Assembly: GCF_021531495.1 (NCBI RefSeq)
Contig: NZ_JADYTY010000010.1
Location: 1 to 58,810 of the forward strand
Length of the DNA stretch: 58,810 bases
Direction of reading: 5' to 3'
Origin: Anaerovibrio lipolyticus
Lineage (GTDB): Bacteria; Bacillota; Negativicutes; Selenomonadales; Selenomonadaceae
Shown here one piece after another: positions 46,286 to 54,229 of the stretch. The notes beneath the pieces are model-generated. The model worked only from the letters and a program-made list of their open reading frames with translations, searched no databases and was not told the DNA's origin. Position 1 is the first letter of the stretch. Each line of letters begins with the position of its first letter. Both the position numbers and the translations under genes were made by a program.

Positions 46286-47602
46286 TTGGATACCCCCTAT
46301 CCGTTATGGTTGTTTGTAATAGGTTTTTTGATTTTGGTGAATGTGTTTTTTGCTTTAGCAGAAACCTCCCTTAATGAAAGTCACAAAAGCAAGCTGGAAA
46401 AAATGCAGGATGATGGCAACGAGGAGGCCAAGAAAGCCCTGAAGCTTCTGGAAAAGCCAGAGCGGGCCTTGGCAGTCATTCAGCTGGGTATTACCTTTGT
46501 TAGTATTTTGATTGGTGTATGCACCAGTGTGATTCTAGCACCTTGTATTCACAAATATCTATATTTGATGCCTTATTCCCAGGAGCTGTCCCTGTTGATA
46601 AGCATCCTGCTGATAACCTATCTAACCTTGATGTTAGGTGATTTTTTGCCTACCAGAATTGCTATGGAGAATCCAGAGGAAACGCTGATACAGTGCCAGA
46701 AGCATCTAAGAAGATTGATATTTATCACCAAGCCAGCAGTATCTCTGCTGTCCAATTCAGCCCGCATTTTGCTGGTAACTCTTGGCATGAATACCAGAAT
46801 TGATGATACCGTTACCGAGGATGAGGTTAAGGATCTGATAGAGCAGGCCACTGAGGATGGCACCTTTGAAAAAAAGGAGCAGAATCTGGTAGACCGGGTT
46901 TTTCATATGGGAGATCAGACAGCTTATTCTTTAATGACTCCCCGCACGCAAATGTTGTGGATAGATTTGGAGGATAGTCTGGAACAGAACCTGGCCTTAA
47001 TACGAGCCACCTCTGAGGCTATTATTCCTGTAGGCAAGGAAAGTCTGGATAATTTCTGTGGTGTTATTTATATCAAGGACATATTTAATGCAGCTTTGGA
47101 TAATAAGCCACTTGATTTAGCACAGTTTATCCGCAAGCCTGTGTACATTCCCCGCTCTATGGAAAGCTTCCGTATTTTGGAGAAATTTCAGGTAACAGGT
47201 ATTCATGAGGCGGCTGTATTGGATGAATATGGCGGTGTTATCGGCTTTATTACTTTGCAGGATATTCTGTTGGAGCTGATAGGGGAAACCAACAATGTGA
47301 ACGAGCCTGAATCTGCTCAGATTACCTCTAGGGAAGATAATGCTTGGAATATTGAGGGGCTGTGCTCCATTGATGATTTCAAGGAAAAATTCGGCATTGA
47401 GGAACTGCCAGAGGAGGAGCAGGATCACTATCAGACTATGGGCGGCTTTGTTACAGCTCTCTTTGGCTATATCCCTAAAAAGGGAGAAACCATTCAGTGG
47501 GAGAATTTTGTCTTTGAAATAGAGTCCTTGGATAGATATCGAATTGACAAGATTATCTGCCGCAAGCAGGAAAAAGAGCCTGAACAGCCTAAGGATGATT
47601 AA
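46286..47602 (+). CDS. CorC/HlyC-type membrane protein (DUF21-CBS-CorC)
   Basis: Membrane protein of the hemolysin-C/CorC (CNNM-like) family, implicated in magnesium or cobalt efflux. N-terminal DUF21 domain with four helices (VIGFLILVNVFFALAETSLN; then VIQLGITFVSILIGVCTSVI), a CBS pair at about residues 210-330 (SLMTPRTQMLWIDLE; AAVLDEYGGVIGFITLQDIL) and a CorC_HlyC domain (about 350-430, YQTMGGFVTALFGYIPKKGE). The likely start is TTG 46286; GTG 46277 overlaps the ribosome site. Ends in a strong terminator. Confidence 0.88.
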   Translation: MDTPYPLWLFVIGFLILVNVFFALAETSLNESHKSKLEKMQDDGNEEAKKALKLLEKPERALAVIQLGITFVSILIGVCTSVILAPCIHKYLYLMPYSQELSLLISILLITYLTLMLGDFLPTRIAMENPEETLIQCQKHLRRLIFITKPAVSLLSNSARILLVTLGMNTRIDDTVTEDEVKDLIEQATEDGTFEKKEQNLVDRVFHMGDQTAYSLMTPRTQMLWIDLEDSLEQNLALIRATSEAIIPVGKESLDNFCGVIYIKDIFNAALDNKPLDLAQFIRKPVYIPRSMESFRILEKFQVTGIHEAAVLDEYGGVIGFITLQDILLELIGETNNVNEPESAQITSREDNAWNIEGLCSIDDFKEKFGIEELPEEEQDHYQTMGGFVTALFGYIPKKGETIQWENFVFEIESLDRYRIDKIICRKQEKEPEQPKDD

Positions 47603-47623
47603 TATTGAGTTGCATATTTTTAG

Positions 47624-47650
47624 CCGGGGTGTTGTAGCCCCGGTTTTTTT
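47624..47650 (+). terminator. Terminator of the CBS/CorC gene
   Basis: CCGGGG (47624-47629) and CCCCGG (47638-47643), eight-base loop, then seven T residues. Confidence 0.9.
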
Positions 47651-47773
47651 ATGATATAATTTTAGAGAACTTATTTTCTTATAGATAACAGGAATTGGCC
47701 CGCCATTAATAAATTAAGTGATGTGGTGGAGGCCATTAAAAGGATAGATAATTAGATAGGAGAATTTATTTCT

Positions 47774-48712
47774 ATGAAAGATTATAGAGCTTTAAGACAA
47801 CAGCCACCGGGACAGGCAGTGGCAGAGCAGGCAATACCAAATGTACAGTGGTTCCCAGGGCATATGAAGAAAGCCCGGGATATTATTGTCAACAATCTGA
47901 AGCTGGTGGATGTGGTTATTGAGCTATTAGATGCCCGTATTCCTTATAGCAGTGCCAATCCTATGCTGCAGGAGATTATTGCCGACAAGCCAAGGCTGGT
48001 GGCCTTGAACAAATCTGATTTGGCAGATAGAGCCGTAACCAAGCAATGGGTGGAGTATTTCAAAAAGCAGGGGATTCCTGCCGTAGCAGTGGATGCACCC
48101 CAGGGCAGGGGCATTAAGCAGCTGGTGGCCATGACAGAGGAGCTGGCTCGTCCTATGACAGATAAGCTGGTATCCAAGGGAGCCAAGGCCAGAGCAGCCA
48201 GAGTAATGATATTGGGTATTCCTAATGTAGGCAAATCCTCCTTGATTAACCGTCTGGCAGGCTCCAACAAGGCAAAGACTGCTGACAAGCCTGGCGTTAC
48301 CAGAGCCAAGCAGTGGATTCGCCTAGGGGGCAATCTGGAGCTTTTGGATACCCCGGGTATTCTTTGGCCAAAGTTTGAGGATATGACTGCTGGCTTAAAG
48401 CTGGCCTTTACGGGGGCTATCAACGACGAGGTAGTGGATAGAGAGCTGATAACTGGTGTATTCCTACAGACTATGGCCTCCATGTATCCTGAGAGATTGC
48501 AGGAACGCTACAAGCTGACAGGAGATCTGCCTACAGAGCCTCATGAGCTGTTGGAGCTGATTGGACGGAAGCGAGGCTGTCTGGTTAAGGGCGGTCTGGT
48601 GGATACGGAAAAGGCTCAACGCATTGTGATGACAGATTTTCGCAGCGGCAAGCTGGGAACTGTTAGTCTGGATATGCCACCAGAGGTTCCTGAGACTTCC
48701 CAGGCGGAATAA
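47774..48712 (+). CDS. rbgA: Ribosome biogenesis GTPase RbgA (YlqF)
   Basis: Circularly permuted GTPase needed for late 50S assembly. The G motifs appear in permuted order: G4 NKSDL (about residue 77), then G1 GIPNVGKSSLINRLAG (about 154), G2/G3 with KPGVTRAKQW and LLDTPGILWPKF. N-terminal VQWFPGHMKKARDII is diagnostic. 312 residues. First gene of the conserved rbgA-rnhB-ylqG-ylqH-yraN run. Confidence 0.96.
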   Translation: MKDYRALRQQPPGQAVAEQAIPNVQWFPGHMKKARDIIVNNLKLVDVVIELLDARIPYSSANPMLQEIIADKPRLVALNKSDLADRAVTKQWVEYFKKQGIPAVAVDAPQGRGIKQLVAMTEELARPMTDKLVSKGAKARAARVMILGIPNVGKSSLINRLAGSNKAKTADKPGVTRAKQWIRLGGNLELLDTPGILWPKFEDMTAGLKLAFTGAINDEVVDRELITGVFLQTMASMYPERLQERYKLTGDLPTEPHELLELIGRKRGCLVKGGLVDTEKAQRIVMTDFRSGKLGTVSLDMPPEVPETSQAE

Positions 48713-48748
48713 TATTAGTCAGATAAGCTAGGCAGATTGGTGAAATAT

Positions 48749-49537
48749 ATGGATATAAGCAAATTGAAAATAAAGGAGCTGGAGGCACTGCTGGCAGAAA
48801 ATCCAGCATCAGAGCTTTTGACAGCTCTCCAGCAGGATGCCAGAGCCTCAGCTAGAAAGCTGGCGGAAAGCTATCAGAAAAGACAGGCCAAAAAGCTGGC
48901 AGAGGAAGCTAGGTTGCAAGCCATGTATCAGTATGAGGAGCAGGCTGCCAGTCAGGGATATAGAGCTGTGGCAGGTGTAGACGAGGCTGGGCGGGGGCCT
49001 TTGGCAGGCCCGGTATCTGTAGCGGCAGTTATCCTGCCAGATCATCTGTTACTGCCTCGTTTGAACGATTCCAAGAAGCTTAGTGCCAAGGTAAGAGATG
49101 AGCTATATGATGAAATTATGGCCAAGGCCTTGGCTGTAAAGCAGATTTTTATATCACCAGAGGAAATTGACCGTATCAATATTTTGCAGACAACTATGGA
49201 GGGTATGTGTCAGGCGGTACAGCAGTTGTCCCAGCCAGCAGATTATGTGCTGATAGATGCAGTAAAACTCAAAAAACTGCCTTTGCCACAGCTTTCCTTA
49301 ATTAAGGGAGATGCCAAATCAGCTTCCATTGCTGCAGCTTCTATTATTGCCAAGGTCACAAGAGACAGGCTGATGGAAGAATATGACCGCCAGTATCCAG
49401 AATATGGCTTTGGCAGTCACAAGGGATATGGTACAGCAGAGCATATTGCTGCTGTAGAAAAATACGGTCCCTGTCCTATTCACAGAATGACCTTTGAGCC
49501 TATACGAACTATCAAGGCTAAATGGCAATGTAGATGA
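48749..49537 (+). CDS. rnhB: Ribonuclease HII
   Basis: Cleaves RNA in RNA/DNA hybrids and single ribonucleotides in DNA. Active-site motifs: VAGVDEAGRGPLAGPVSVAA (Asp, Glu), VLIDAVKL and KGDAKSASIAAASIIAKVTR, and the C-terminal GFGSHKGYGTAEH. An extra N-terminal helix (residues 1-60) is usual in Firmicutes. The start is uncertain: ATG 48749, GTG 48740 or TTG 48737. It follows rbgA after 36 bp. Confidence 0.95.
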   Translation: MDISKLKIKELEALLAENPASELLTALQQDARASARKLAESYQKRQAKKLAEEARLQAMYQYEEQAASQGYRAVAGVDEAGRGPLAGPVSVAAVILPDHLLLPRLNDSKKLSAKVRDELYDEIMAKALAVKQIFISPEEIDRINILQTTMEGMCQAVQQLSQPADYVLIDAVKLKKLPLPQLSLIKGDAKSASIAAASIIAKVTRDRLMEEYDRQYPEYGFGSHKGYGTAEHIAAVEKYGPCPIHRMTFEPIRTIKAKWQCR

Positions 49538-49566
49538 AGTAATTGATGTTTGAGGGGGAATCCATT

Positions 49567-51561
49567 ATGGCTACCAATGTAAATCCGGCGGCGCCGTCTA
49601 TACAGCCTGCGTCCCGCAGCTCAGAGACAAAAACGGACAAAATTGCTGTCAGCAGGGATGGAGGCTCCAGCTCTGGCTTTGCCAAGCAGACAGATGTGAA
49701 ATTTACCAATTCAGTGGATAATATGTCAGCTGTCTTGGAAAAAATTTCTACTGCTAAATTAGGTAATGATAATGGACTACCACAACAGCTGCGGGAGATG
49801 ATAAATAATATTGTTACCAAGGCTTTTTCCTTGGAAAGCTCTCTGGGGGAGGGACTGGGCAGTGCGATGGCCAGTGAAAGATACTCTGTAGAGCAACTAA
49901 CCTCTCTGGGGCGGATTTTTCAGCAACTGGGCAATATGGCAGAGGCCAATGCTGTAGCAGGGCAGGCCAGTGGTGAAACTACAGCAGGACAGCTAAGCGA
50001 TGCCTTGCAGACCATGATGGCCAATGTGAAAACCTTGCTGGCTAATAATGCTCTGGGTGGAAATACAGCGGATTTGGAGCTGGTACAGCTCACCAAGCTG
50101 GCCTTTCAGGTGTTGAATAATGGCAATACTGGCAATATGCCACAGAAGCTGGAGGCACTGCTGCAAATGTTGGCAGGACAGCAGATGGGGCAGACACCAG
50201 CTGGAGGAACAGCCTCTCAAACCACAGATAAGTTATGGCAAAATACTGCCAGTCAGACAGTAAGTAGTGGCAATGGAGTTGTTAGTCAGACAGTAAGCAG
50301 TGATAATGGGGGTATTAGTCAGGCCGTAAGCAACGGCAATGGATCTGTTGGTCAGTCCCATGCTCAGGAGGGAACTGTTAAACAGCTGGTGGATTTGCTA
50401 TTTCCTAAGATGTCTGCCAACAACAGCTCTCAGGCCCCGGCTAATCCCCAGCCCTCTCAGGGACAGTCAGCCAGCAATACTGCCGGTCAAAATCCTCAGA
50501 TGAATACTGCCGGTACAGCAGAGTCAGCCACGGTTGGAGCCAAGGCTTCCCAGACCAATGTTAGCAGTGAAACCATCATTAAGACTGGTTCTCAGTCTAC
50601 TGGCCAGACCAATGTCGTCATTAGTGAAACACCAGCCAAGACTGGGGCTCAGCCTGCTGGGGAGAATATTCAGCAGAATCAGCAAAATCAGCAGGCAGGC
50701 GTATCTCCCAAGGTGCTCCATCAGGCAGCAGAATTGGAGAACAACCCTCTGTTCAAGCAGATATTCAGTCGTTATGGCTATAGTCAGGAAACCGGAGTGG
50801 TACGCCAGTCAGCCCAAACGGCACAGCAGGAAATTCCCCAGCTGCCTAATAATCAGCAGGTGGTGGATTCCTTCCGCAATCTGGCAGAGCTTTTGCTGAA
50901 GGATAGTAATTTAACCGCCAAGGATATGGCCTTACTAAAGAATTTTGTCAATAGCAGTCAGACACAGCTTTCACAGCAGGATGCCAAGCAGCTGAATCTT
51001 CTGCTCAAAATGGTGCAAAGCAATGTACCAGCAGCCATTCAGCAGGCTGGACAACAGCCTGGCATGGAGGGCTTACCTAAGCTATGGGCCTTTTTGCAGT
51101 TGGCAGATTTGGGCAGTCTAAAGGATCTGAAGGCAAAGGATTTTAAGAACGCCAATAAAGAAATCAAGACTGTTGTATCCTCTTTGAAAAGCTCCATTAG
51201 CAGTGAGGGCAGTTATCAGGCCGATGGTCAAAAATCCATTAGCTTTGTGATGCCTCTCTATATTGGAGAGGGTGGACATAGCTATCCTGCCTATATCAAT
51301 CTTTATGATGAACCAGAGCATGAGGATGAATGTGGCCGTAAGCGAAAGGATACCTGGTTCCGGGTATGTGTATTAACGGACAATATTGGTGCTGTAGACA
51401 TTGTTTGTCAGCTATTTGAGGGCAATAATCTGAATTTACGCATCAATTTTTCGGATAATGAAATAGTAAAGGATTTTGGTGAGTACTTGCCGGATATTCG
51501 CAAGGCCCTTTATGATACATCTATTCATTTAAATGATTTGCGTGTAGGGACGGTGAACTAA
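49567..51561 (+). CDS. ylqG: FliK-like hook-length-control domain protein (YlqG)
   Basis: Large low-complexity protein of 665 residues. The middle is rich in Gln, Ser, Thr, Asn and Gly and includes imperfect repeats (SQTVSSGNGVV, SQTVSSDNGGI, SQAVSNGNGSV at about residues 228-265). The C-terminal 120 residues are folded (ISFVMPLYIGEGGHSYPAYI; WFRVCVLTDNIGAVDIVCQL; NLRINFSDNE) and resemble FliK C-terminal domains. The position between rnhB and an FlhB-like gene matches Bacillus ylqG. No signal peptide. A role in flagellar export is inferred only. Confidence 0.75.
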   Translation: MATNVNPAAPSIQPASRSSETKTDKIAVSRDGGSSSGFAKQTDVKFTNSVDNMSAVLEKISTAKLGNDNGLPQQLREMINNIVTKAFSLESSLGEGLGSAMASERYSVEQLTSLGRIFQQLGNMAEANAVAGQASGETTAGQLSDALQTMMANVKTLLANNALGGNTADLELVQLTKLAFQVLNNGNTGNMPQKLEALLQMLAGQQMGQTPAGGTASQTTDKLWQNTASQTVSSGNGVVSQTVSSDNGGISQAVSNGNGSVGQSHAQEGTVKQLVDLLFPKMSANNSSQAPANPQPSQGQSASNTAGQNPQMNTAGTAESATVGAKASQTNVSSETIIKTGSQSTGQTNVVISETPAKTGAQPAGENIQQNQQNQQAGVSPKVLHQAAELENNPLFKQIFSRYGYSQETGVVRQSAQTAQQEIPQLPNNQQVVDSFRNLAELLLKDSNLTAKDMALLKNFVNSSQTQLSQQDAKQLNLLLKMVQSNVPAAIQQAGQQPGMEGLPKLWAFLQLADLGSLKDLKAKDFKNANKEIKTVVSSLKSSISSEGSYQADGQKSISFVMPLYIGEGGHSYPAYINLYDEPEHEDECGRKRKDTWFRVCVLTDNIGAVDIVCQLFEGNNLNLRINFSDNEIVKDFGEYLPDIRKALYDTSIHLNDLRVGTVN

Positions 51562-51915
51562 TTGCTAAAGGATAGAAGAACTCCTCATCAGGAGCCAGAG
51601 CTGGATCCTACTGCAGAGAAGAAGGCTGTTGCCCTGAAATATGATGTGGAAAACAACAAGGCTCCAAAGCTGGTAGCCAAGGGCAGGGGCCATGTGGCGG
51701 AAAATATTATGGAGGCAGCCCGCAAGGGCCAGGTGCCGGTATATCAAAACAAATCTCTGGTCAATATGTTGATGGCTCTGGAGCTGGACAAAGAAATACC
51801 AACAGAGCTGTATACAACTGTGGCGGAGATTTTGGCCTATGTATATAGAATAGACAAGCGGCGGCATGGAGATAGGGAAAAAGCAGTTATGGAATCTCCT
51901 ATGAAGCTACTCTAG
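51562..51915 (+). CDS. ylqH: FlhB C-terminal-domain-like protein (YlqH)
   Basis: Soluble 117-residue homologue of the cytoplasmic domain of the flagellar export switch FlhB. VALKYDVENNKAPKLVAKGR and VPVYQNKSLVNMLMALELDK, then IPTELYTTVAEILAYVYRID, follow the FlhB pattern, but the NPTH autocleavage motif is replaced by ...TAEKKA. TTG 51562 starts directly after the ylqG stop, so translation is coupled. It may partner with the FliK-like protein. Confidence 0.82.
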   Translation: MLKDRRTPHQEPELDPTAEKKAVALKYDVENNKAPKLVAKGRGHVAENIMEAARKGQVPVYQNKSLVNMLMALELDKEIPTELYTTVAEILAYVYRIDKRRHGDREKAVMESPMKLL

Positions 51916-51932
51916 GGTGGGAGATTTTTACT

Positions 51933-52295
51933 GTGGATAATATTAGTTTGGGACGTCAGGGTGAGACTATGGCAGCCAGCTATCTGTCGGCTCATGGATA
52001 TACAGTGCTGCAGCGGAATTATAGCTGTCCTATGGGAGAGCTGGACATTGTGGCTAGGCAGGGAGATGTGGTGGCCTTTGTGGAGGTTAAGACCCGGCGC
52101 AGTCTACGCTATGGCCGTCCTTGTGAGGCAGTGAATTTTCGTAAGAAGCAGCATATTATCCAATCCGCCAAATGGTATATCAGCCAGCACAGGCTATCTG
52201 GTCTGCATTATAGGTTTGACATAGTGGAGGTATTGGCAAGGCCTGGGGGAAGTGCCAATATTAATCATATTCGGAATGCCTTTGAGGTGAAGTAA
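51933..52295 (+). CDS. yraN: YraN family (UPF0102) putative nuclease
   Basis: Endonuclease-like protein of the PD-(D/E)XK type. The core is in MGELDIVARQGDVVAFVEVK, then TRRSLRYG. N-terminal GRQGETMAASYLSAHGY is the family start. 120 residues. GTG 51933 lies 17 bp after ylqH, with GGGAG upstream. The biochemical role is not established in the family. Confidence 0.9.
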   Translation: MDNISLGRQGETMAASYLSAHGYTVLQRNYSCPMGELDIVARQGDVVAFVEVKTRRSLRYGRPCEAVNFRKKQHIIQSAKWYISQHRLSGLHYRFDIVEVLARPGGSANINHIRNAFEVK

Positions 52296-52360
52296 CAGGG
52301 CCGTAATCAGCTGGAGAAATCTGGCGTGTGTATATGAATGAAAATTAGGGAGGCAAGGCC

Positions 52361-52927
52361 ATGAAAATAATAGTGGGAATTACCGGGGCCAGTGGCAGTA
52401 TCTATGGATTGAAGCTGATAGAGGTACTGAAAAATGCAGGCCATCAAGTTCATGTGGTTATATCTGACAGCGGACTGGGAGTAATACAGTACGAGTGTGA
52501 TACTACTTTGGAGGATATTGCTCTGGTGGCAGACAAAATTTACAATGTGCATAATGTAGGGGCGGCTATTGCCAGTGGTTCCTTTCAGGCAGATGCTATG
52601 GTTATAGCACCTTGCTCCATGAACACCTGCGGCTGTCTGGCTAACGGTATTACCGAAAACCTTTTGACCAGAGCAGCAGATGTAATGCTTAAAGAGGGGC
52701 GGAAGCTGGTTATAGTGCCTAGAGAAGCACCTATGCATGCAGGACATTTGGAAAACCTGTTGAAGTTAAGCCGTATGGGTGCAACCATTATACCTGCCAG
52801 CCCTGGCTTCTACCATCGTCCAGACACTATTATGGATTTGGTCAATATGCTGGTAGGCAAGATTTGCGACAACCTGGGGGTAAGAACCAATCTATTCCAG
52901 CGCTGGGACGGTAGTATGCAGAAATAA
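52361..52927 (+). CDS. ubiX: UbiX/Pad1-type flavin prenyltransferase
   Basis: Prenylates FMN to make the cofactor of UbiD-type decarboxylases. Motifs: IIVGITGASGSIYGLKLIEV (residues 3-22), HVVISDSGLGVIQYE, the MVIAPCSMNTCGCLANGITE loop and LVIVPREAPMHAGHLENLLK. 188 residues. No ubiD is in the window; the partner decarboxylase is elsewhere. A terminator closes the core region here. Confidence 0.93.
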   Translation: MKIIVGITGASGSIYGLKLIEVLKNAGHQVHVVISDSGLGVIQYECDTTLEDIALVADKIYNVHNVGAAIASGSFQADAMVIAPCSMNTCGCLANGITENLLTRAADVMLKEGRKLVIVPREAPMHAGHLENLLKLSRMGATIIPASPGFYHRPDTIMDLVNMLVGKICDNLGVRTNLFQRWDGSMQK

Positions 52928-52949
52928 AATTAGAATATTTTTCGAACAA

Positions 52950-52983
52950 AAAAGGCAACAGATTTTTGCGTCTGTTGCCTTTT
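52950..52983 (+). terminator. ubiX terminator
   Basis: AAAAGGCAACAGA (52950-52962) and TCTGTTGCCTTTT (52971-52983): a perfect 13-bp stem with an eight-base loop, usable on both strands. Confidence 0.88.
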
Positions 52984-53082
52984 ATAGTGGTGTGTCCAGC
53001 ACGGCGTATCTCGTTATAACCCCTGTAATTAGTACAGCATTACGCCAACTGTAGAGGTGGTGAACATCGAGTAAGGTAACGG

Positions 53083-53517
53083 CTAAACCATGACATTATT
53101 CTCCAGACAATATTTAATGGCTGCATCGACAGCATGGTCAATTTCAATTTTCTGTTGACGGAAATGCTTATAAGCGTTGGAGAATATGCTGTATTCCCCT
53201 ATAGGCAGGCATTTTCTTTTCAACGCATCATTCATGCCATCCGCCAGATTATATACATGGACAGTAAGTTCTAATTTGTCTGACTGCGTTTCAAAGGCAT
53301 CGCTTAGCTTCAATGTTTGCTGCTCAAAGGATGTATCGTTTCCATCGTAGAATACATAAAACTCCGGTGCAGGAATCTTGAGTAAATCATCGCCATAAAT
53401 CTTTTTATGGGAGGTGCTGGTATAACGTTTGTACAGTTCATCAACATAACTGAGAAAACGCAAGGGAATATTGGGATTAATGGTGGTTTGATGTTCAATA
53501 TAGATTAATCTTTTCAA
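53083..53517 (-). pseudogene. Truncated Rpn/PD-(D/E)XK family protein
   Basis: Middle part of an Rpn-family protein: RLIYIEHQTTINPNIPLRFL, then a FYVFYDGND strand and LADGMND, ending IDHAVDAAIKYCLENNVMV and a stop at 53083. The start would be TTG 53517, with no catalytic N-terminal region, and the C-terminal Gly/Glu/Arg-repeat tail is missing. The stop falls where the fragment at 14719-15036 begins to diverge (IDxAV....YCLExxVM is common to both). It is a two-sided truncation at the start of the accessory island. Confidence 0.7.
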
Positions 53518-53829
53518 GTAAAGTAGCGAAGATAGGCCTTAATATGTATACTGCCATTCTTAGAAGAGTTCTCAGTACGTATACTATCATACTGAGAAGA
53601 GTTAACAGAATGAAAATCTTTATCTTTGTCTATATTAGGCGACTGGTAAGCCTTGTGGCACAAGGGATTGGGGGATTATACCGTTCCTGTTTTGGTACTC
53701 GAAACAGGAACGGTACTGCGAGGAAGGTGGATTAAAGAATATGGATTTTGTTGAAGAAGTTTTATTTTTTGGCAGGAAATAGAAAAAATATGTCGAATAT
53801 TGTAAACGTAGAGTTTTTGTTTGTAATTT
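53518..53829. other. Gene-free stretch with two perfect inverted repeats
   Basis: No supported gene in 312 bp. TTCTCAGTA (53570-53578) and TACTGAGAA (53591-53599) form one perfect repeat, flanked on both sides by AGAAGAGTT-like sequence. ACCGTTCCTGTTT (53680-53692) and AAACAGGAACGGT (53702-53714) form a second, 13 bp per arm, without a T-tail. Possible operator, element end or structured RNA. Confidence 0.5.
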
Positions 53830-54050
53830 AAACTTCCCACACCGTAAAATGGTGTAGTTCCTTGAAAACTGTATATTTCAGAAGATAAAAAAGGCGTAAA
53901 GCCTCAAAACTTGGTACAATAGAAGTGAACATCAACCATGACCAAGGAGGTTTACGCCATGTCTATTGTATCACTTTTGCCTCTTGCAAGAAGCAACGTG
54001 GTCGCTCTATGCAACGCTTATTGCAAGCTAATTGAGAAATTTATCTTTTG
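53830..54050 (+). mobile_element. IS4-type deletion derivative, copy 1 (right terminus missing)
   Basis: It begins with the terminal repeat AAACTTCCCACAC (53830-53842) and the subterminal arm CCTTGAAAACTGTATATTTC. It has a ribosome site AAGGAGG and an intact transposase start codon (53959; MSIVSLLPLARSNVVAL), then jumps directly to the last codons of the transposase (TGCAACGCTTATTGCAAGCT, MQRLLQAN in the original frame) and ends at TTATCTTTTG. The outer right repeat is absent. It shares 178 bp almost exactly with copy 2 at 56342. Confidence 0.85.
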
Positions 54051-54061
54051 TTATTTGTTCA

Positions 54062-54117
54062 TTGACAAATTTTGAAAAAGATGGTATTATATAGAATATA
54101 TTAAATAATAATTATTT
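54062..54117 (+). promoter_or_regulatory. Promoter with PerR/Fur-like box before the hydrogenase-rubrerythrin gene
   Basis: Perfect TTGACA (54062-54067), 17-bp spacer, TATTAT (54085-54090), starting 12 bp beyond the end of IS copy 1. Just downstream of the predicted start of transcription lies AAATAATAATTATTT (54103-54117), a perfect 7-1-7 inverted repeat whose core ATAATAATTAT equals the centre of the PerR box. The region is AT-rich, so the box needs testing. Confidence 0.6.
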
Positions 54118-54229
54118 TTCATAAGTAAACAATATTGATAATATTAGCATATATTTACTGCCAGGGAAGCTGGTTGGGGAGAGTGTGTATCTGTTATGAG
54201 TGTGTATTATATCTAAGGGGGCGGTGTGT

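Noticed and set aside
52985-53082. Possible attachment site or small RNA after the ubiX terminator
   Set aside because: No repeat partner was found in the window and no hairpin or promoter is evident.
53544-53735. 63-codon ORF on the plus strand beside the two inverted repeats
   Set aside because: No ribosome site; the translation crosses both arms of the second inverted repeat and shows no family.
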